The notes: generated from the sequence alone by a model not told the origin. Shown: positions 10,475 through 17,604, counted from the stretch's first letter. The stretch is DNA of 24,885 nucleotides from Cardiobacterium sp963553325 (GCA_963553325.1 CAUVOF010000022.1:1-24885); one strand, 5' to 3'. Made by a program: numbers and translations.

Positions 10475-10801
10475 ATGAGCGAATTCGACGCCGATTACCA
10501 GCCACTCTATGAAATGTACGACGATGACTATTACCCCAATTTCCTCGTCGATAAAATCAAGGCGGAACTTGATAAAGTCGAAGCGGTGCTGGCAGGCGGT
10601 GAAAAAGATACTGCCATTATTCAGCAACATTTCGACACGATGACGCAGGCAATCAATGACCTGGAAGACGAATTTGATGAAAACGACAGCGAAATCGAAA
10701 CCGTCGCCCGCGAATCCATTGGTGAAGCCGTCGATTACCTTCTACAAAAATACCGCATTGATATTGACGTTGAAGAAGCCATCCGCGAACGCGAGTGGTA
10801 A
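10475..10801 (+). CDS. DUF5713-family small acidic protein
   Basis: This 108-residue, strongly acidic protein has no signal peptide or membrane segment. YQPLYEMYDDDYYPNFLVDKIKAEL and the later EIETVARESI fit the DUF5713 family as I remember it; function is unknown. The ATG at 10475 lies 12 nt after the adk stop with a modest GCGAG Shine-Dalgarno, so it is probably co-transcribed with adk. Its stop codon ends one base before the Correia-like repeat at 10803, but the protein looks full length, so the repeat does not seem to have truncated it. Confidence 0.8.
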   Translation: MSEFDADYQPLYEMYDDDYYPNFLVDKIKAELDKVEAVLAGGEKDTAIIQQHFDTMTQAINDLEDEFDENDSEIETVARESIGEAVDYLLQKYRIDIDVEEAIREREW

Positions 10802-10802
10802 A

Positions 10803-10956
10803 TATAACCTTCCACCGAAATTTTCATACTGTGTTGCGCCGCTTGACCGGGCACCCTAGAAAATGGCGCTGCCATTTTCTAGGGAAACCCGCGCCGTACA
10901 AATGCGTACTGTCTTCAGCGGCGCGCCTTGTCTGAAACTCTCGGTGGAAGGCTATA
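10803..10956. mobile_element. Correia-like miniature element, long form (154 bp)
   Basis: The element is bounded by imperfect terminal inverted repeats TATAACCTTCCACCGA (10803-10818) and TCGGTGGAAGGCTATA (10941-10956; 15 of 16 paired). Internally, GCGCCGCT pairs with AGCGGCGC. The right half shares GCCGTACAAATGCGTACTG and CGCGCCTTGTCTGAAACT with the 107-bp element at 14616. The long form differs by an internal block of about 48 bp containing a 31-bp hairpin palindrome (10854-10884). It encodes no protein. The TATA ends, inverted repeats and two size classes recall neisserial Correia elements; homology is inferred. Confidence 0.75.
10854..10884. repeat. Perfect 14-bp hairpin palindrome inside the long Correia-like element
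   Basis: CCCTAGAAAATGGC and GCCATTTTCTAGGG pair perfectly around the loop GCT. It is the core of the internal block that the short element lacks. Confidence 0.8.
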
Positions 10957-10962
10957 ACCAAA

Positions 10963-10990
10963 AAAAATCCCGCCTTGCTGCGGGATTTTT
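10963..10990 (+). terminator. Intrinsic terminator, adk-DUF5713 unit
   Basis: AAAAATCCCGC and GCGGGATTTTT form a perfect 11-bp stem around a 6-nt loop with a T-run. It sits 7 nt beyond the repeat element, so an adk-DUF5713 transcript would carry the whole element in its 3' UTR. A second small hairpin (GGCGC-TGTA-GCGCC, 11005-11018) follows before the next gene. Confidence 0.85.
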
Positions 10991-11045
10991 ATTAAAAAAC
11001 GCATGGCGCTGTAGCGCCGATTTGTCACTATCCATCGGAGTTACC

Positions 11046-12023
11046 ATGAAATTCAAATCCCTTCTGCTTAATATTGCCCGCCGCTTTGGTTATCGTCCTA
11101 TAGCGGACACACCTCTTTTAGGAGAAAAAATAGATTATGTGGAAGCTAAGTCCACCGGTGAAATGGGACAAATTCTTTGGGAAATTCATCATGGCAACCA
11201 TGAAAAAGGCATGCTGCAACTGAAAAAATTAGCAGAACAAGGCGATGCCGTTGCCCAATTTAATTATGCTTCAGAATATCTAGGCGCCAAAGAATACGAT
11301 AAAGCCTACGAATGGTTCAAAAAAGCGGCAGCGCAAGAAATGGAAATGGCATATGGACAATTAGCACACCTTTATCATGAAGGATTGGGGGTAACAAAAG
11401 ATTACAACCAAGCATTTGTATGGTTCGAAAAAGGCGCAATTGCCGGAGATGTATCGGCACGATTTGATCTCGGGTTGATGTATTACCAAGAAGAATATGG
11501 CAGACAAGATTATCAAAAAGCCAAGACATGGTTTGAAAGAGCGGCAGCCATGAATGATGCAAGGGCACAAGGAATGCTGGGCATCATGTACTTGAATGGT
11601 ACAGGCGTCAAACAGGATTACCAACAAGCGCGAGAATGGTTGGAAAAATCGGCAGCAGCAGGTGAAAGCCTCGCACAAAAATACTTGGGTGATTACTACA
11701 CCGAGGGCTTGGGAGGTGAAGAAGATGCAACCAAAGCATGCGAATATTACGAAATGGCGGCAGCACAAGATGATATATACGCACTCTATATCGTTGCCCT
11801 TATCTATCTCAATGGCAACGGTGTGGAAAAAGATGCTGACAAAGGAATGGCGTATCTGGAGCGTTCTGCTGTGCTAGGGAATGCCGATGCGCAATTGGTA
11901 CTTGCCGGAAGATACTATTCCGGCGATTTCGTCGCCAAAGATATAGAAAAAGCCCGTGAATGGCTGGAAAAAGCCGCCGCTCTTGGCAATGAAAAGGCCA
12001 AGAATGCTTTACAAACGTTCTAA
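11046..12023 (+). CDS. Sel1-like repeat protein, second and AT-richer
   Basis: This 325-residue protein has about eight Sel1-like repeats from residue ~60 to the end, e.g. GDAVAQFNYASEY, NDARAQGMLGIMYLNG and GNADAQLVLAGRYYSG, alternating with EWFKKAAA / TWFERAAA helices. The N-terminus (MKFKSLLLNIARRFGYR) is basic and amphipathic with no clear cleavage site. The ATG at 11046 follows GGAG (11037-11040); an in-frame upstream ATG at 10863 lies inside the repeat element and was rejected. Base composition is visibly more AT-rich (AAA/GAA/TAT codons) than the 3326 Sel1 gene, which suggests separate ancestry or recent gain. The role is presumably scaffolding; partners are unknown. Confidence 0.88.
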   Translation: MKFKSLLLNIARRFGYRPIADTPLLGEKIDYVEAKSTGEMGQILWEIHHGNHEKGMLQLKKLAEQGDAVAQFNYASEYLGAKEYDKAYEWFKKAAAQEMEMAYGQLAHLYHEGLGVTKDYNQAFVWFEKGAIAGDVSARFDLGLMYYQEEYGRQDYQKAKTWFERAAAMNDARAQGMLGIMYLNGTGVKQDYQQAREWLEKSAAAGESLAQKYLGDYYTEGLGGEEDATKACEYYEMAAAQDDIYALYIVALIYLNGNGVEKDADKGMAYLERSAVLGNADAQLVLAGRYYSGDFVAKDIEKAREWLEKAAALGNEKAKNALQTF

Positions 12024-12067
12024 ATTTATTGCGATTTGTCTGCACCATAAAACCCACGGAGTAAATC

Positions 12068-12496
12068 ATGTCCGCCAATCGTTATCCCAAAACCGCTACT
12101 TTCCGTCGCTTTGCCCTTTGCGGTATTCCCTTGAGTATTGCGGTGGCAGTCGCCGTGTATTTCGCCCTGCCCCGCCTGCAAATTCCAACCGATAACCCGA
12201 TGTTCACCGCCATTTTGCTGCTCATTGCGCCGGCGGCTGCCGTCATCGCGGGCGGAAATTTCATCGCCGCTTTCCGCCTGCGCAAAACCTTAGCGGGCTT
12301 TGTCGTCGCAACGCTGATTTCCTTCCTCGCTGCTTTCTTTTGTACCGCCGTAATGACCCGCACCGGTCATTTCAACGAACCCGACAGCAAACTGGCGCTG
12401 CTTTGGCTCGACCTCGCCCTGGGCATTGCCAACGGCACCATCACCGCCGCTATTGCGCTGCTTGGCGCGATGGATGAAGAAGACGATGACGAGTAA
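12068..12496 (+). CDS. Small four-helix inner-membrane protein, unknown function
   Basis: This 142-residue protein is not recognised as a named family. Four hydrophobic segments are visible at about 14-33, 45-70, 74-97 and 108-131. The N-terminus is basic (MSANRYPKTATFRRF) and the tail is very acidic (MDEEDDDE). By the positive-inside rule the N-terminus would be cytoplasmic, and four helices also put the tail there. ATG at 12068; a weak GGAG occurs at 12059-12062. It lies 44 nt after the Sel1 gene with no terminator between, so co-transcription is possible. A palindromic 3' element follows 20 nt after the stop. Confidence 0.7.
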   Translation: MSANRYPKTATFRRFALCGIPLSIAVAVAVYFALPRLQIPTDNPMFTAILLLIAPAAAVIAGGNFIAAFRLRKTLAGFVVATLISFLAAFFCTAVMTRTGHFNEPDSKLALLWLDLALGIANGTITAAIALLGAMDEEDDDE

Positions 12497-12516
12497 CGCT
12501 GAAACAGCAGCTGCGC

Positions 12517-12564
12517 GTTTACATACATGAGTCCCGCCACCCTGTAGAGATTCGCGTATGTGAG
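12517..12564 (+). repeat. Dispersed 3' palindrome, copy 2 (degenerate)
   Basis: The left half GTTTACATACA plus the loop words CCCGCCACCCTGTA match the dnaN-side copy at 23981-24010 apart from scattered, mostly C/T, changes. The expected right arm is displaced by about 14 nt, but GTATGTGA (12556-12563) still pairs with TTACATAC (12519-12526), so a hairpin with a 29-nt loop remains. It starts 20 nt past the stop of the membrane-protein gene. Confidence 0.55.
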
Positions 12565-12615
12565 GAAACCCCGTTTAACACGATTCACGAGCTGCTTGCG
12601 CCTTTTGAGCAGCGC

Positions 12616-12644
12616 TTCGGACGCAAAATCAAAAGCGATATAAT
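12616..12644 (+). promoter_or_regulatory. Possible promoter for the 12812 gene
   Basis: A perfect TATAAT (12639-12644) is preceded, at a 17-nt spacer, by TTCGGA, a weak match to TTGACA (3 of 6). The predicted leader to the ATG at 12812 is about 160 nt and contains the hairpin at 12703-12731. Confidence 0.35.
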
Positions 12645-12702
12645 AAACTTCCTTCCAAACTATCTTTTCTGCGGAATTTATTTATCCCTGCCCTCACCCC
12701 AA

Positions 12703-12731
12703 CCCCTCTCCCACCGGGAGAGGGGCTTTTT
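12703..12731 (+). terminator. Terminator-like GC hairpin in the leader of the 12812 gene
   Basis: CCCCTCTCCC and GGGAGAGGGG form a perfect 10-bp stem around ACC, followed by CTTTTT. It is preceded by CCCTCACCCCAA, a wording shared with other C-rich intergenic repeats in this window (15027-15060). It is either the terminator of the membrane-protein transcript or a leader attenuator. Confidence 0.65.
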
Positions 12732-12811
12732 CGGATTAAAGCATTGGCATCGGTTTCCTGCAAAATCGTGGTTTGGAAAGAGGTCTAATAGCGTTTTTCC
12801 CTGGAGATTCG

Positions 12812-14584
12812 ATGAAAAGCCTCTGGCTCGGCATCACCCTCGCCATAAGCACGCACGCCCTGTGGGCAGAGACCACCATCCCCGAAATTCCGCTGCGCTT
12901 GCGCACGAGCCTGCCGGCAGACACGCTGGAAGCGGACAAGGCAGCCGCGCGCCTCCGCCTGGCTTACAACGCGGGCAAAGAAAAAATCACCTACTTTGCC
13001 GATGACGACACGGAAATCACCCAACCAGCCAAAAGCGGCTACTTCCGCAAAGTCCTCGGCAAAACCGCCGATGGTCGCCGCGTAGTGCAGGATTTTTATC
13101 AAGATAGCGCCACGGCAAAAACGGCGCCGTATGCGCTGGTCAAAGAAGCCCCTGCCGCACCAGCGCTAGCTGACAACGGTAGCGAGGTGGGCTTGCTTAT
13201 CGCTCCGTTGCAGGCGGGCAAAACGCTCGGGCGGGCGGTCGCACGGTTGCGTGCCGACGCGCAGCGGGAGCTGGTTGCCGACGGTGCACAGGTGTTTTTC
13301 GACCGCAACGGGGCGCTCACGCTCATCATCCCTTGGCACGCCGGCACACCCGCAGGGCGCTCCCATTTTTACCACGCAGGCCGTCTGTACGCGCAGTCGC
13401 CGCTACCGCAACACGCCGACGAAAACACAGACACACTGCCGGAATTACGCGCTTTTGCGCACACGCACCGTCGCCTGTTTTACCCGGATGGCAAGCTGCT
13501 GGCGCTTGCTCCGCCTTTTTTGTATGGCACTACCGCAAGCGATGGGCGCATCGTCATTTACCGCAACGACGGTACGCTGCTTGCCAGCGGCTACGGCGAC
13601 GATCCCGAACAATGGCAGCTGCGCGACAGGGCGGGTCAGGCGCTCGCCCCCGAAACGGCGACGTATGCAGCCGCAGCAGCAGAGTTGCAGGCGGCGCTTG
13701 CGCAAATAGCGTTACTGGACAGCTACTTCATTCAAACCATGCAAGCGCTCCGCTACGGCGTGCGCCACGATGAAAACGGTGTGCCGGTGGTGGAAGTCAG
13801 CGACATGGACGTACCGCTACGCCTGACGACTACCCTGCCAGAAAACCTACTGGATGCGGCAAAAGTCATGGCAGAGGCGGACATCGGCACCCGCGTCCAC
13901 GGTGCAGAAAAAATCTTCTACTGCGACGCTGCCGGCCAAAAAGCCGCTCAAGCCGTTGCAGGCGGCTACTTCCGCAAACTTCTCGGCAAAACCGCCGATG
14001 GCCGCCAGGTAGTGCAGGATTTCTATCAGGACAGCGGCAAGCCGCGAACCTCGCTTTTTGCCTTGCGGGCGGACGCGGCAGCGGATGATTTCCGCAAGCA
14101 AATGGCGGACAGCCCTGTGGTTACCTACAACCACGACGGCAGCACGCTTAACCTGTATTACCCCGTGGCAGCGGACAAAACGACGCAACGATTCGCGCTT
14201 TATGACGAAGGCCACCTGCTTTTGCAAACTGCCTTGCCGCCGGGGACAAATGACCCGACCGACTCTTTGCACGAACTCCAGGCATTTGTAGATTACCAGC
14301 GCCTCTATACCCCGGCGGGCGCGCTGTTGATGCGACGCCCTCCCCAAGACGGCGACGGCATTACGGTGGCTTACCGTGCCGACGGCTCACTACTGGCAAC
14401 CATTAGCAAGGATGCCGATGGCGGGCAGGTACGCTATTGGGCCGCCAACGGCCTGCCGCCTGCCAACACAGCGGCTTTTCAACAAGTAGCGCAGGAATAT
14501 GCGGCGCAAGTGGCAGAGATAGATGCGCGCTTTCAGGAAGTGATGCGGACAATGGCGGCACCATCGGCTACGGGCGGGCAGTGA
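12812..14584 (+). CDS. Exported protein with two homologous halves, unknown function
   Basis: This 590-residue protein is not recognised as a named family. It has a signal peptide (MKSLWLGITLAISTHALWA, cleavage near 19-20) and then two tandem copies of a ~290-residue unit. Both contain PLRL-T-LP, GYFRK(V/L)LGKTADGR and VVQDFYQDS (residues 76 and 385, offset 309), then a LPELRAF / LHELQAF block, a YR(N/A)DG(T/S)LLA motif, and a C-terminal Ala/Gln-rich helix ending in (Q/R)F-EVM or FIQTM. The start at 12812 is supported by CTGGAG (12801-12806); the in-frame ATG at 12773 lacks a signal peptide. It is probably periplasmic or surface-associated. It is monocistronic by spacing and followed 31 nt later by a Correia-like element. 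Confidence 0.78.
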   Translation: MKSLWLGITLAISTHALWAETTIPEIPLRLRTSLPADTLEADKAAARLRLAYNAGKEKITYFADDDTEITQPAKSGYFRKVLGKTADGRRVVQDFYQDSATAKTAPYALVKEAPAAPALADNGSEVGLLIAPLQAGKTLGRAVARLRADAQRELVADGAQVFFDRNGALTLIIPWHAGTPAGRSHFYHAGRLYAQSPLPQHADENTDTLPELRAFAHTHRRLFYPDGKLLALAPPFLYGTTASDGRIVIYRNDGTLLASGYGDDPEQWQLRDRAGQALAPETATYAAAAAELQAALAQIALLDSYFIQTMQALRYGVRHDENGVPVVEVSDMDVPLRLTTTLPENLLDAAKVMAEADIGTRVHGAEKIFYCDAAGQKAAQAVAGGYFRKLLGKTADGRQVVQDFYQDSGKPRTSLFALRADAAADDFRKQMADSPVVTYNHDGSTLNLYYPVAADKTTQRFALYDEGHLLLQTALPPGTNDPTDSLHELQAFVDYQRLYTPAGALLMRRPPQDGDGITVAYRADGSLLATISKDADGGQVRYWAANGLPPANTAAFQQVAQEYAAQVAEIDARFQEVMRTMAAPSATGGQ

Positions 14585-14615
14585 GGTTACGGTATGCGGC
14601 GATGCGGTCGCCGCT

Positions 14616-14722
14616 TATAGCAATCCACCGAAAGCCTCATACGGTGTTGCGCTGCCTCGCCGTACAAATGCGTACTGTCTTCGGCAGCGCGCCTTGTCTG
14701 AAACTTTCGGTGTATCGCTATA
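14616..14722. mobile_element. Correia-like miniature element, short form (107 bp)
   Basis: Terminal inverted repeats: with one extra T, TTATAGCAATCCACCGAAAG at the left and the complement of TTATAGCGATACACCGAAAG at the right agree at 18 of 20 positions. Internal arms GCGCTGCC / GGCAGCGC pair. It shares GCCGTACAAATGCGTACTG and GCGCGCCTTGTCTGAAACT with the 154-bp copy at 10803 but lacks that copy's ~48-bp internal block. No open reading frame. Arm differences between copies are compensatory, so the fold seems to be maintained. Confidence 0.75.
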
Positions 14723-14774
14723 AGGTGGTGCGGCTGGGCAGGTTGTTTTCTGCGGGCAGTTCGGGGGGTTGCAG

Positions 14775-14855
14775 CTAGGGGGCAGTGAGGGTGTCTTCCA
14801 GCAGCGGCGTGGTATCCGGCGTGGCTTGGGCGATGGCGAGGGTGAGGTGGCGCAT
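14775..14855 (-). pseudogene. Possible 5' remnant of a minus-strand gene
   Basis: On the minus strand, ATG (complement of 14853-14855) is preceded by AAGGA at about 8 nt and encodes MRHLTLAIAQATPDTTPLL... for 26 residues before TAG. Reading beyond the TAG stays open only for about 20 codons, until a second TAG in the end of the Correia-like element. This could be a decayed gene cut by the element, a genuine tiny peptide, or chance. No homology is recognised. Confidence 0.2.
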
Positions 14856-15139
14856 GGCATGTCCTTATGGTGCAAAGGTCGCCGGTTTGTGCGGGGTTTT
14901 ACCGGGGCTGTCAAAAGGCGCGGTTGAGATTTTCGCGTAATTGTTAGCGCTGTGTTTTGCGCGAGTGTATCAATGGGTGGGGGTGTTTTCGCTTCAATCT
15001 TTTTTGGCGCTGCGCGGTAGGTTTGCTGCCCCCACCCCAGCCTCCCCCACGGGGAGGGAGCGCATTGGCTGTAACTGCGGTAATGGTTACGGGCAGTCGC
15101 TTTGTCGCTGCGCGATTTTTCACACCCCCACCCCGGGTT

Positions 15140-15171
15140 CCCTTGAAAAAGGCATCCGCCTTTTTCAAGGG
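15140..15171. repeat. Perfect 14-bp GC/AT hairpin in the pre-LPS gap
   Basis: CCCTTGAAAAAGGC pairs with GCCTTTTTCAAGGG around the loop ATCC. It is embedded in C-rich sequence of the type seen in other intergenic spaces here. No T-run follows, so it may be a repeat rather than a terminator. Confidence 0.6.
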
Positions 15172-15216
15172 GAGCCCCGTCCCTCGCCCGCTTCGCAGGG
15201 TAGGGGGGATATCCGC

Positions 15217-15222
15217 TATACT
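15217..15222 (+). promoter_or_regulatory. Possible -10 box of the LPS/envelope gene cluster
   Basis: TATACT lies 48 nt before the first glycosyltransferase start codon. The region 16-18 nt upstream (CTTCGCAGGG) does not resemble a -35 box, so support is weak. It is the best candidate before a run of genes without internal gaps. Confidence 0.3.
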
Positions 15223-15269
15223 AACCCGTCTGTAATTTCTTTTATCACGCTGAAAATTCTATCTTTTCC

Positions 15270-16001
15270 ATGAACTCACGCTATATTCTCTGCATGAAAT
15301 GGGGGACGAAATACCCCGCTGCCTTCGTCAATCGCCTTTTTCGCATGGTGTCGCGCCATTTGTCGCTGCCCTTTACCATGATTTGTTTGACCGACGACGC
15401 GGCAGGCATCGACCCGGCGGTGGTTTGTCATCCCATTCCGCCGCTTGATTTGCCGGACGGCATTCCGGAGCGCGGCTGGCGCAAGCTGACCACCTTTTCC
15501 CCCGATCTCTACGGCCTCAAGGGGACGGCGCTTTTTCTCGATTTGGACGTGGTCATTCTGCGCAACATCGACCATTTTTTTACGCATGAGGCGGCGCGCG
15601 GCGGGGTTTTTATCATCCGCGACTGGAAGAGGCCGTGGCGCATGGTTGGCAACAGCTCGGTCTATCGTTTTGAGCTGGGCGCCTATCCGACTTTGCTTGA
15701 GGACTTCCGCGCCAATTTTCAGGCAATCCGCGCCAATTACCGCAATGAGCAGGCGTGGCTTTCTGCCTGGCTGCGCGAGCGCAAGGCGCTGCGCTATTGG
15801 CCGGTGAATTGGTGCAAGAGTTATAAGTATCACGCGCTGTATCCGCTGCCGCTGTCGTTTTTTCTCGCGCCGCGCCGCCCCGACTGCGATATTTTGATTT
15901 TCCACGGTGAGATTAACCCGGACACCGCTATTACCGGCGGCGGCGGCAAGTGGTACCGCCATGTGCGCCCCGCGCCGTGGCTCGCCGATTTTTGGGGGTA
16001 G
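15270..16001 (+). CDS. Putative glycosyltransferase with DLD motif (LPS/polysaccharide)
   Basis: This 243-residue protein has an N-terminal RYILCMKWGTKYPAAFVNRL block, FTMICLTDD at about 35-43, and the acidic DLD triad at 91-93 in ALFLDLDVVILRNID, the nucleotide-sugar/metal site of GT-A fold enzymes (GT8-like arrangement). It ends with FHGEINPD and KWYRHVRPAPWLADFW. There is no signal peptide or membrane segment, so it is probably a cytoplasmic or peripheral enzyme adding a sugar to LPS core or another glycolipid. Start ATG 15270 has a poor Shine-Dalgarno; M9 (MKWGTK) is an alternative. One nucleotide separates it from the next glycosyltransferase, which supports an operon. Donor and acceptor are unknown. 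Confidence 0.8.
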   Translation: MNSRYILCMKWGTKYPAAFVNRLFRMVSRHLSLPFTMICLTDDAAGIDPAVVCHPIPPLDLPDGIPERGWRKLTTFSPDLYGLKGTALFLDLDVVILRNIDHFFTHEAARGGVFIIRDWKRPWRMVGNSSVYRFELGAYPTLLEDFRANFQAIRANYRNEQAWLSAWLRERKALRYWPVNWCKSYKYHALYPLPLSFFLAPRRPDCDILIFHGEINPDTAITGGGGKWYRHVRPAPWLADFWG

Positions 16002-16002
16002 C

Positions 16003-17604
16003 ATGGCGCGTTTGAGCGTGGTGATGATTGTGAAGAATGAGGCGGCGAATTTGCGCCGCTGTCTGCCGCGACTGGCGACGGTTGCCGATGAGATCGTGAT
16101 TTTGGATTCGGGCAGCACGGATGAGAGCGCGGCGGTTGCCGCAGAACATGGCGCGCGCTGGTTTGTGGATACTGACTGGCAGGGCTATGGTGTGCAGCGG
16201 CAACGCGCACAAGCGCTTGCCACGGGCGAGTGGATTTTTGCGATTGACGCCGATGAGTCGCCCGACGATGCGCTGCTTGCCGCCCTCGCGCGTATCAAGG
16301 ACGAGACGCCGGGCGATACGGTTTTTGGGGTGCGCCGTCTGGATGTGCTCTTTGGTCGCTTCATCGATCATCCGCGCTGGCGCAATAAACCGTTTTGGCG
16401 CATATATCCGCGCCGTTTTCAGTTCAATGCCTTGGCGGTGCATGAGTCGCTGGATGTCAGCGGCGCGCGCACCCAGATCTTGCCCGGTTTTCTTGAGCAT
16501 CACACCGCGGATTCGCCCGCGTTTTGGCTGGAAAAGCGCCTCGCTTATGCCAATACGTGGACGGAAGCCGCCGCAGCCCGCGGCAAGCGAGTTTCGCCGT
16601 TTGGCGTTTGGCTGCGCAGTTTTTGGATGTTTTTTCGGCAGTTTTTCCTCGCTGGCCGTTTTTTGCGCGGCAGCAGTGGCTGGGTTTTTGCCTGGCTCTT
16701 TGCGCAATATACGTTTAATAAGTACGCGCTTCTCTGCGACCGCAATACCCGCCCTGCCAGTTATGCCGCCGATTTTCAGCCGCATGCGGTCAATGTGCGC
16801 ACGCTGCCGCTGACGCCGCCGCCCGCGGGCAAAAATCCGCACGCGCTCAGTGTGGTGATGATTGTGAAGAATGAGGCACGCCATTTGCCGGCGAGTCTTG
16901 CCACGGTGCGCGATATTGCCGATGAGATTGTGATTTTGGATTCGGGCAGCACGGATGAGAGTGCGGCGATTGCCGCCCGCTTTGGCGCGCGCTGGTATGA
17001 AAACCGCGATTGGCGCGGTTTCGGTGTGCAGCGGCAACGCGCGCAGGCGCTCGCCAGCGGCGATTTTGTGCTGATGCTCGATGCCGATGAGCAGCCGGAT
17101 GCGGCGCTGAAAGCGGCAATTCATGCGGTGGTGCAACAGCCGCCCGCACCCGGCACGGTTTATGCGCTGCGGCGCAGTAATATTTTTTGTGGCACGGCGA
17201 TTTATCGCCGCTACCGCGACCGCATTATTCGGCTGTACGGCCGCACGCATTTTCAGTATCACCCGTATGAGGTGCATGAGTCGCTGGCGCGCGGCAAGGC
17301 GACGGTGGTCTGCCTGCCCGGCGATTTACTGCATTTCACCAATGACAATCTCGCCCATTTTCTCGCCAAGAATTTGCGCTACAGCCGCGAGTGGGCGCTG
17401 GAAAAGGCGGCGGGTGGCAAGAAGGCGCCGTCGTTGTGGGCGCTGCCGTTGCGCGCGCTGGTCGCTTTTTGTCGCGAGTATTTTGTCCGCGGCGCGGTGT
17501 TTGCCGGGCGTTATGGCTTTTTCTTTGCCGCCAGCTCGGCTTCTTATAATTTCAACAAGTATTTGATGCTCGCCTGTCTCGCACGGCGTGAGAGGGATTC
17601 ATGA
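16003..17604 (+). CDS. Double-domain GT2 glycosyltransferase (two WaaE/KdtX-like domains fused)
   Basis: This 533-residue protein contains two complete copies of the GT2 beta-1,4-glucosyltransferase (WaaE-like) domain. Copy 1 begins LSVVMIVKNEAANL at residue 4 and copy 2 LSVVMIVKNEARHL at residue 282. Each has DEIVILDSGSTDESAA, GVQRQRAQALA, an acidic D-A-D-E site (Asp82-Glu85 and Asp360-Glu363), a VHESL motif and a C-terminal FNKY segment. Both catalytic motifs are intact. Such enzymes transfer a sugar to the inner core of LPS on the cytoplasmic face. ATG 16003 follows a G-rich Shine-Dalgarno; the apparent upstream start at 15907 is inside the previous gene. The stop overlaps the next start (ATGA). 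Confidence 0.9.
   Translation: MARLSVVMIVKNEAANLRRCLPRLATVADEIVILDSGSTDESAAVAAEHGARWFVDTDWQGYGVQRQRAQALATGEWIFAIDADESPDDALLAALARIKDETPGDTVFGVRRLDVLFGRFIDHPRWRNKPFWRIYPRRFQFNALAVHESLDVSGARTQILPGFLEHHTADSPAFWLEKRLAYANTWTEAAAARGKRVSPFGVWLRSFWMFFRQFFLAGRFLRGSSGWVFAWLFAQYTFNKYALLCDRNTRPASYAADFQPHAVNVRTLPLTPPPAGKNPHALSVVMIVKNEARHLPASLATVRDIADEIVILDSGSTDESAAIAARFGARWYENRDWRGFGVQRQRAQALASGDFVLMLDADEQPDAALKAAIHAVVQQPPAPGTVYALRRSNIFCGTAIYRRYRDRIIRLYGRTHFQYHPYEVHESLARGKATVVCLPGDLLHFTNDNLAHFLAKNLRYSREWALEKAAGGKKAPSLWALPLRALVAFCREYFVRGAVFAGRYGFFFAASSASYNFNKYLMLACLARRERDS

Larger units (their letters stand above)
14723..15269. other. 547-bp gene-free, repeat-rich gap before the LPS cluster
   Basis: I see no convincing gene here. 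The contents are a possible minus-strand gene remnant (14775-14855), a C-rich hairpin CCTCCCC-CAC-GGGGAGG (15041-15057), a perfect 14-bp hairpin CCCTTGAAAAAGGC / GCCTTTTTCAAGGG (15140-15171), a second GC-rich patch around CGCCCGCTTCGCAGGG (15185-15200), and a TATACT at 15217-15222. The C-rich patches resemble the sequence at 12690-12731 and at the window end. Open frames across this area are low-complexity artefacts. Confidence 0.6.

Noticed and set aside
10925..10937. Neisserial DNA uptake word in the Correia-like element (TTGTCTGAA)
   Set aside because: Only GTCTGAA matches GCCGTCTGAA, and no full copy was noticed in terminators or elsewhere.
10863..11045. Upstream start for the second Sel1 protein
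   Set aside because: It begins inside the Correia-like element and reads through an intrinsic terminator; the start at 11046 has GGAG.
12497..12690. Apparent reading frame containing HELLAPFEQRFGRKIKSD after the membrane-protein gene
   Set aside because: It has no start codon and its beginning is simply the translated palindromic repeat; a gene fragment cannot be excluded but is not supported.
14941..15273. Open frames of 74-110 codons in the pre-LPS gap
   Set aside because: They are proline-rich low-complexity readings through C-rich repeats and hairpins, overlapping in several frames.
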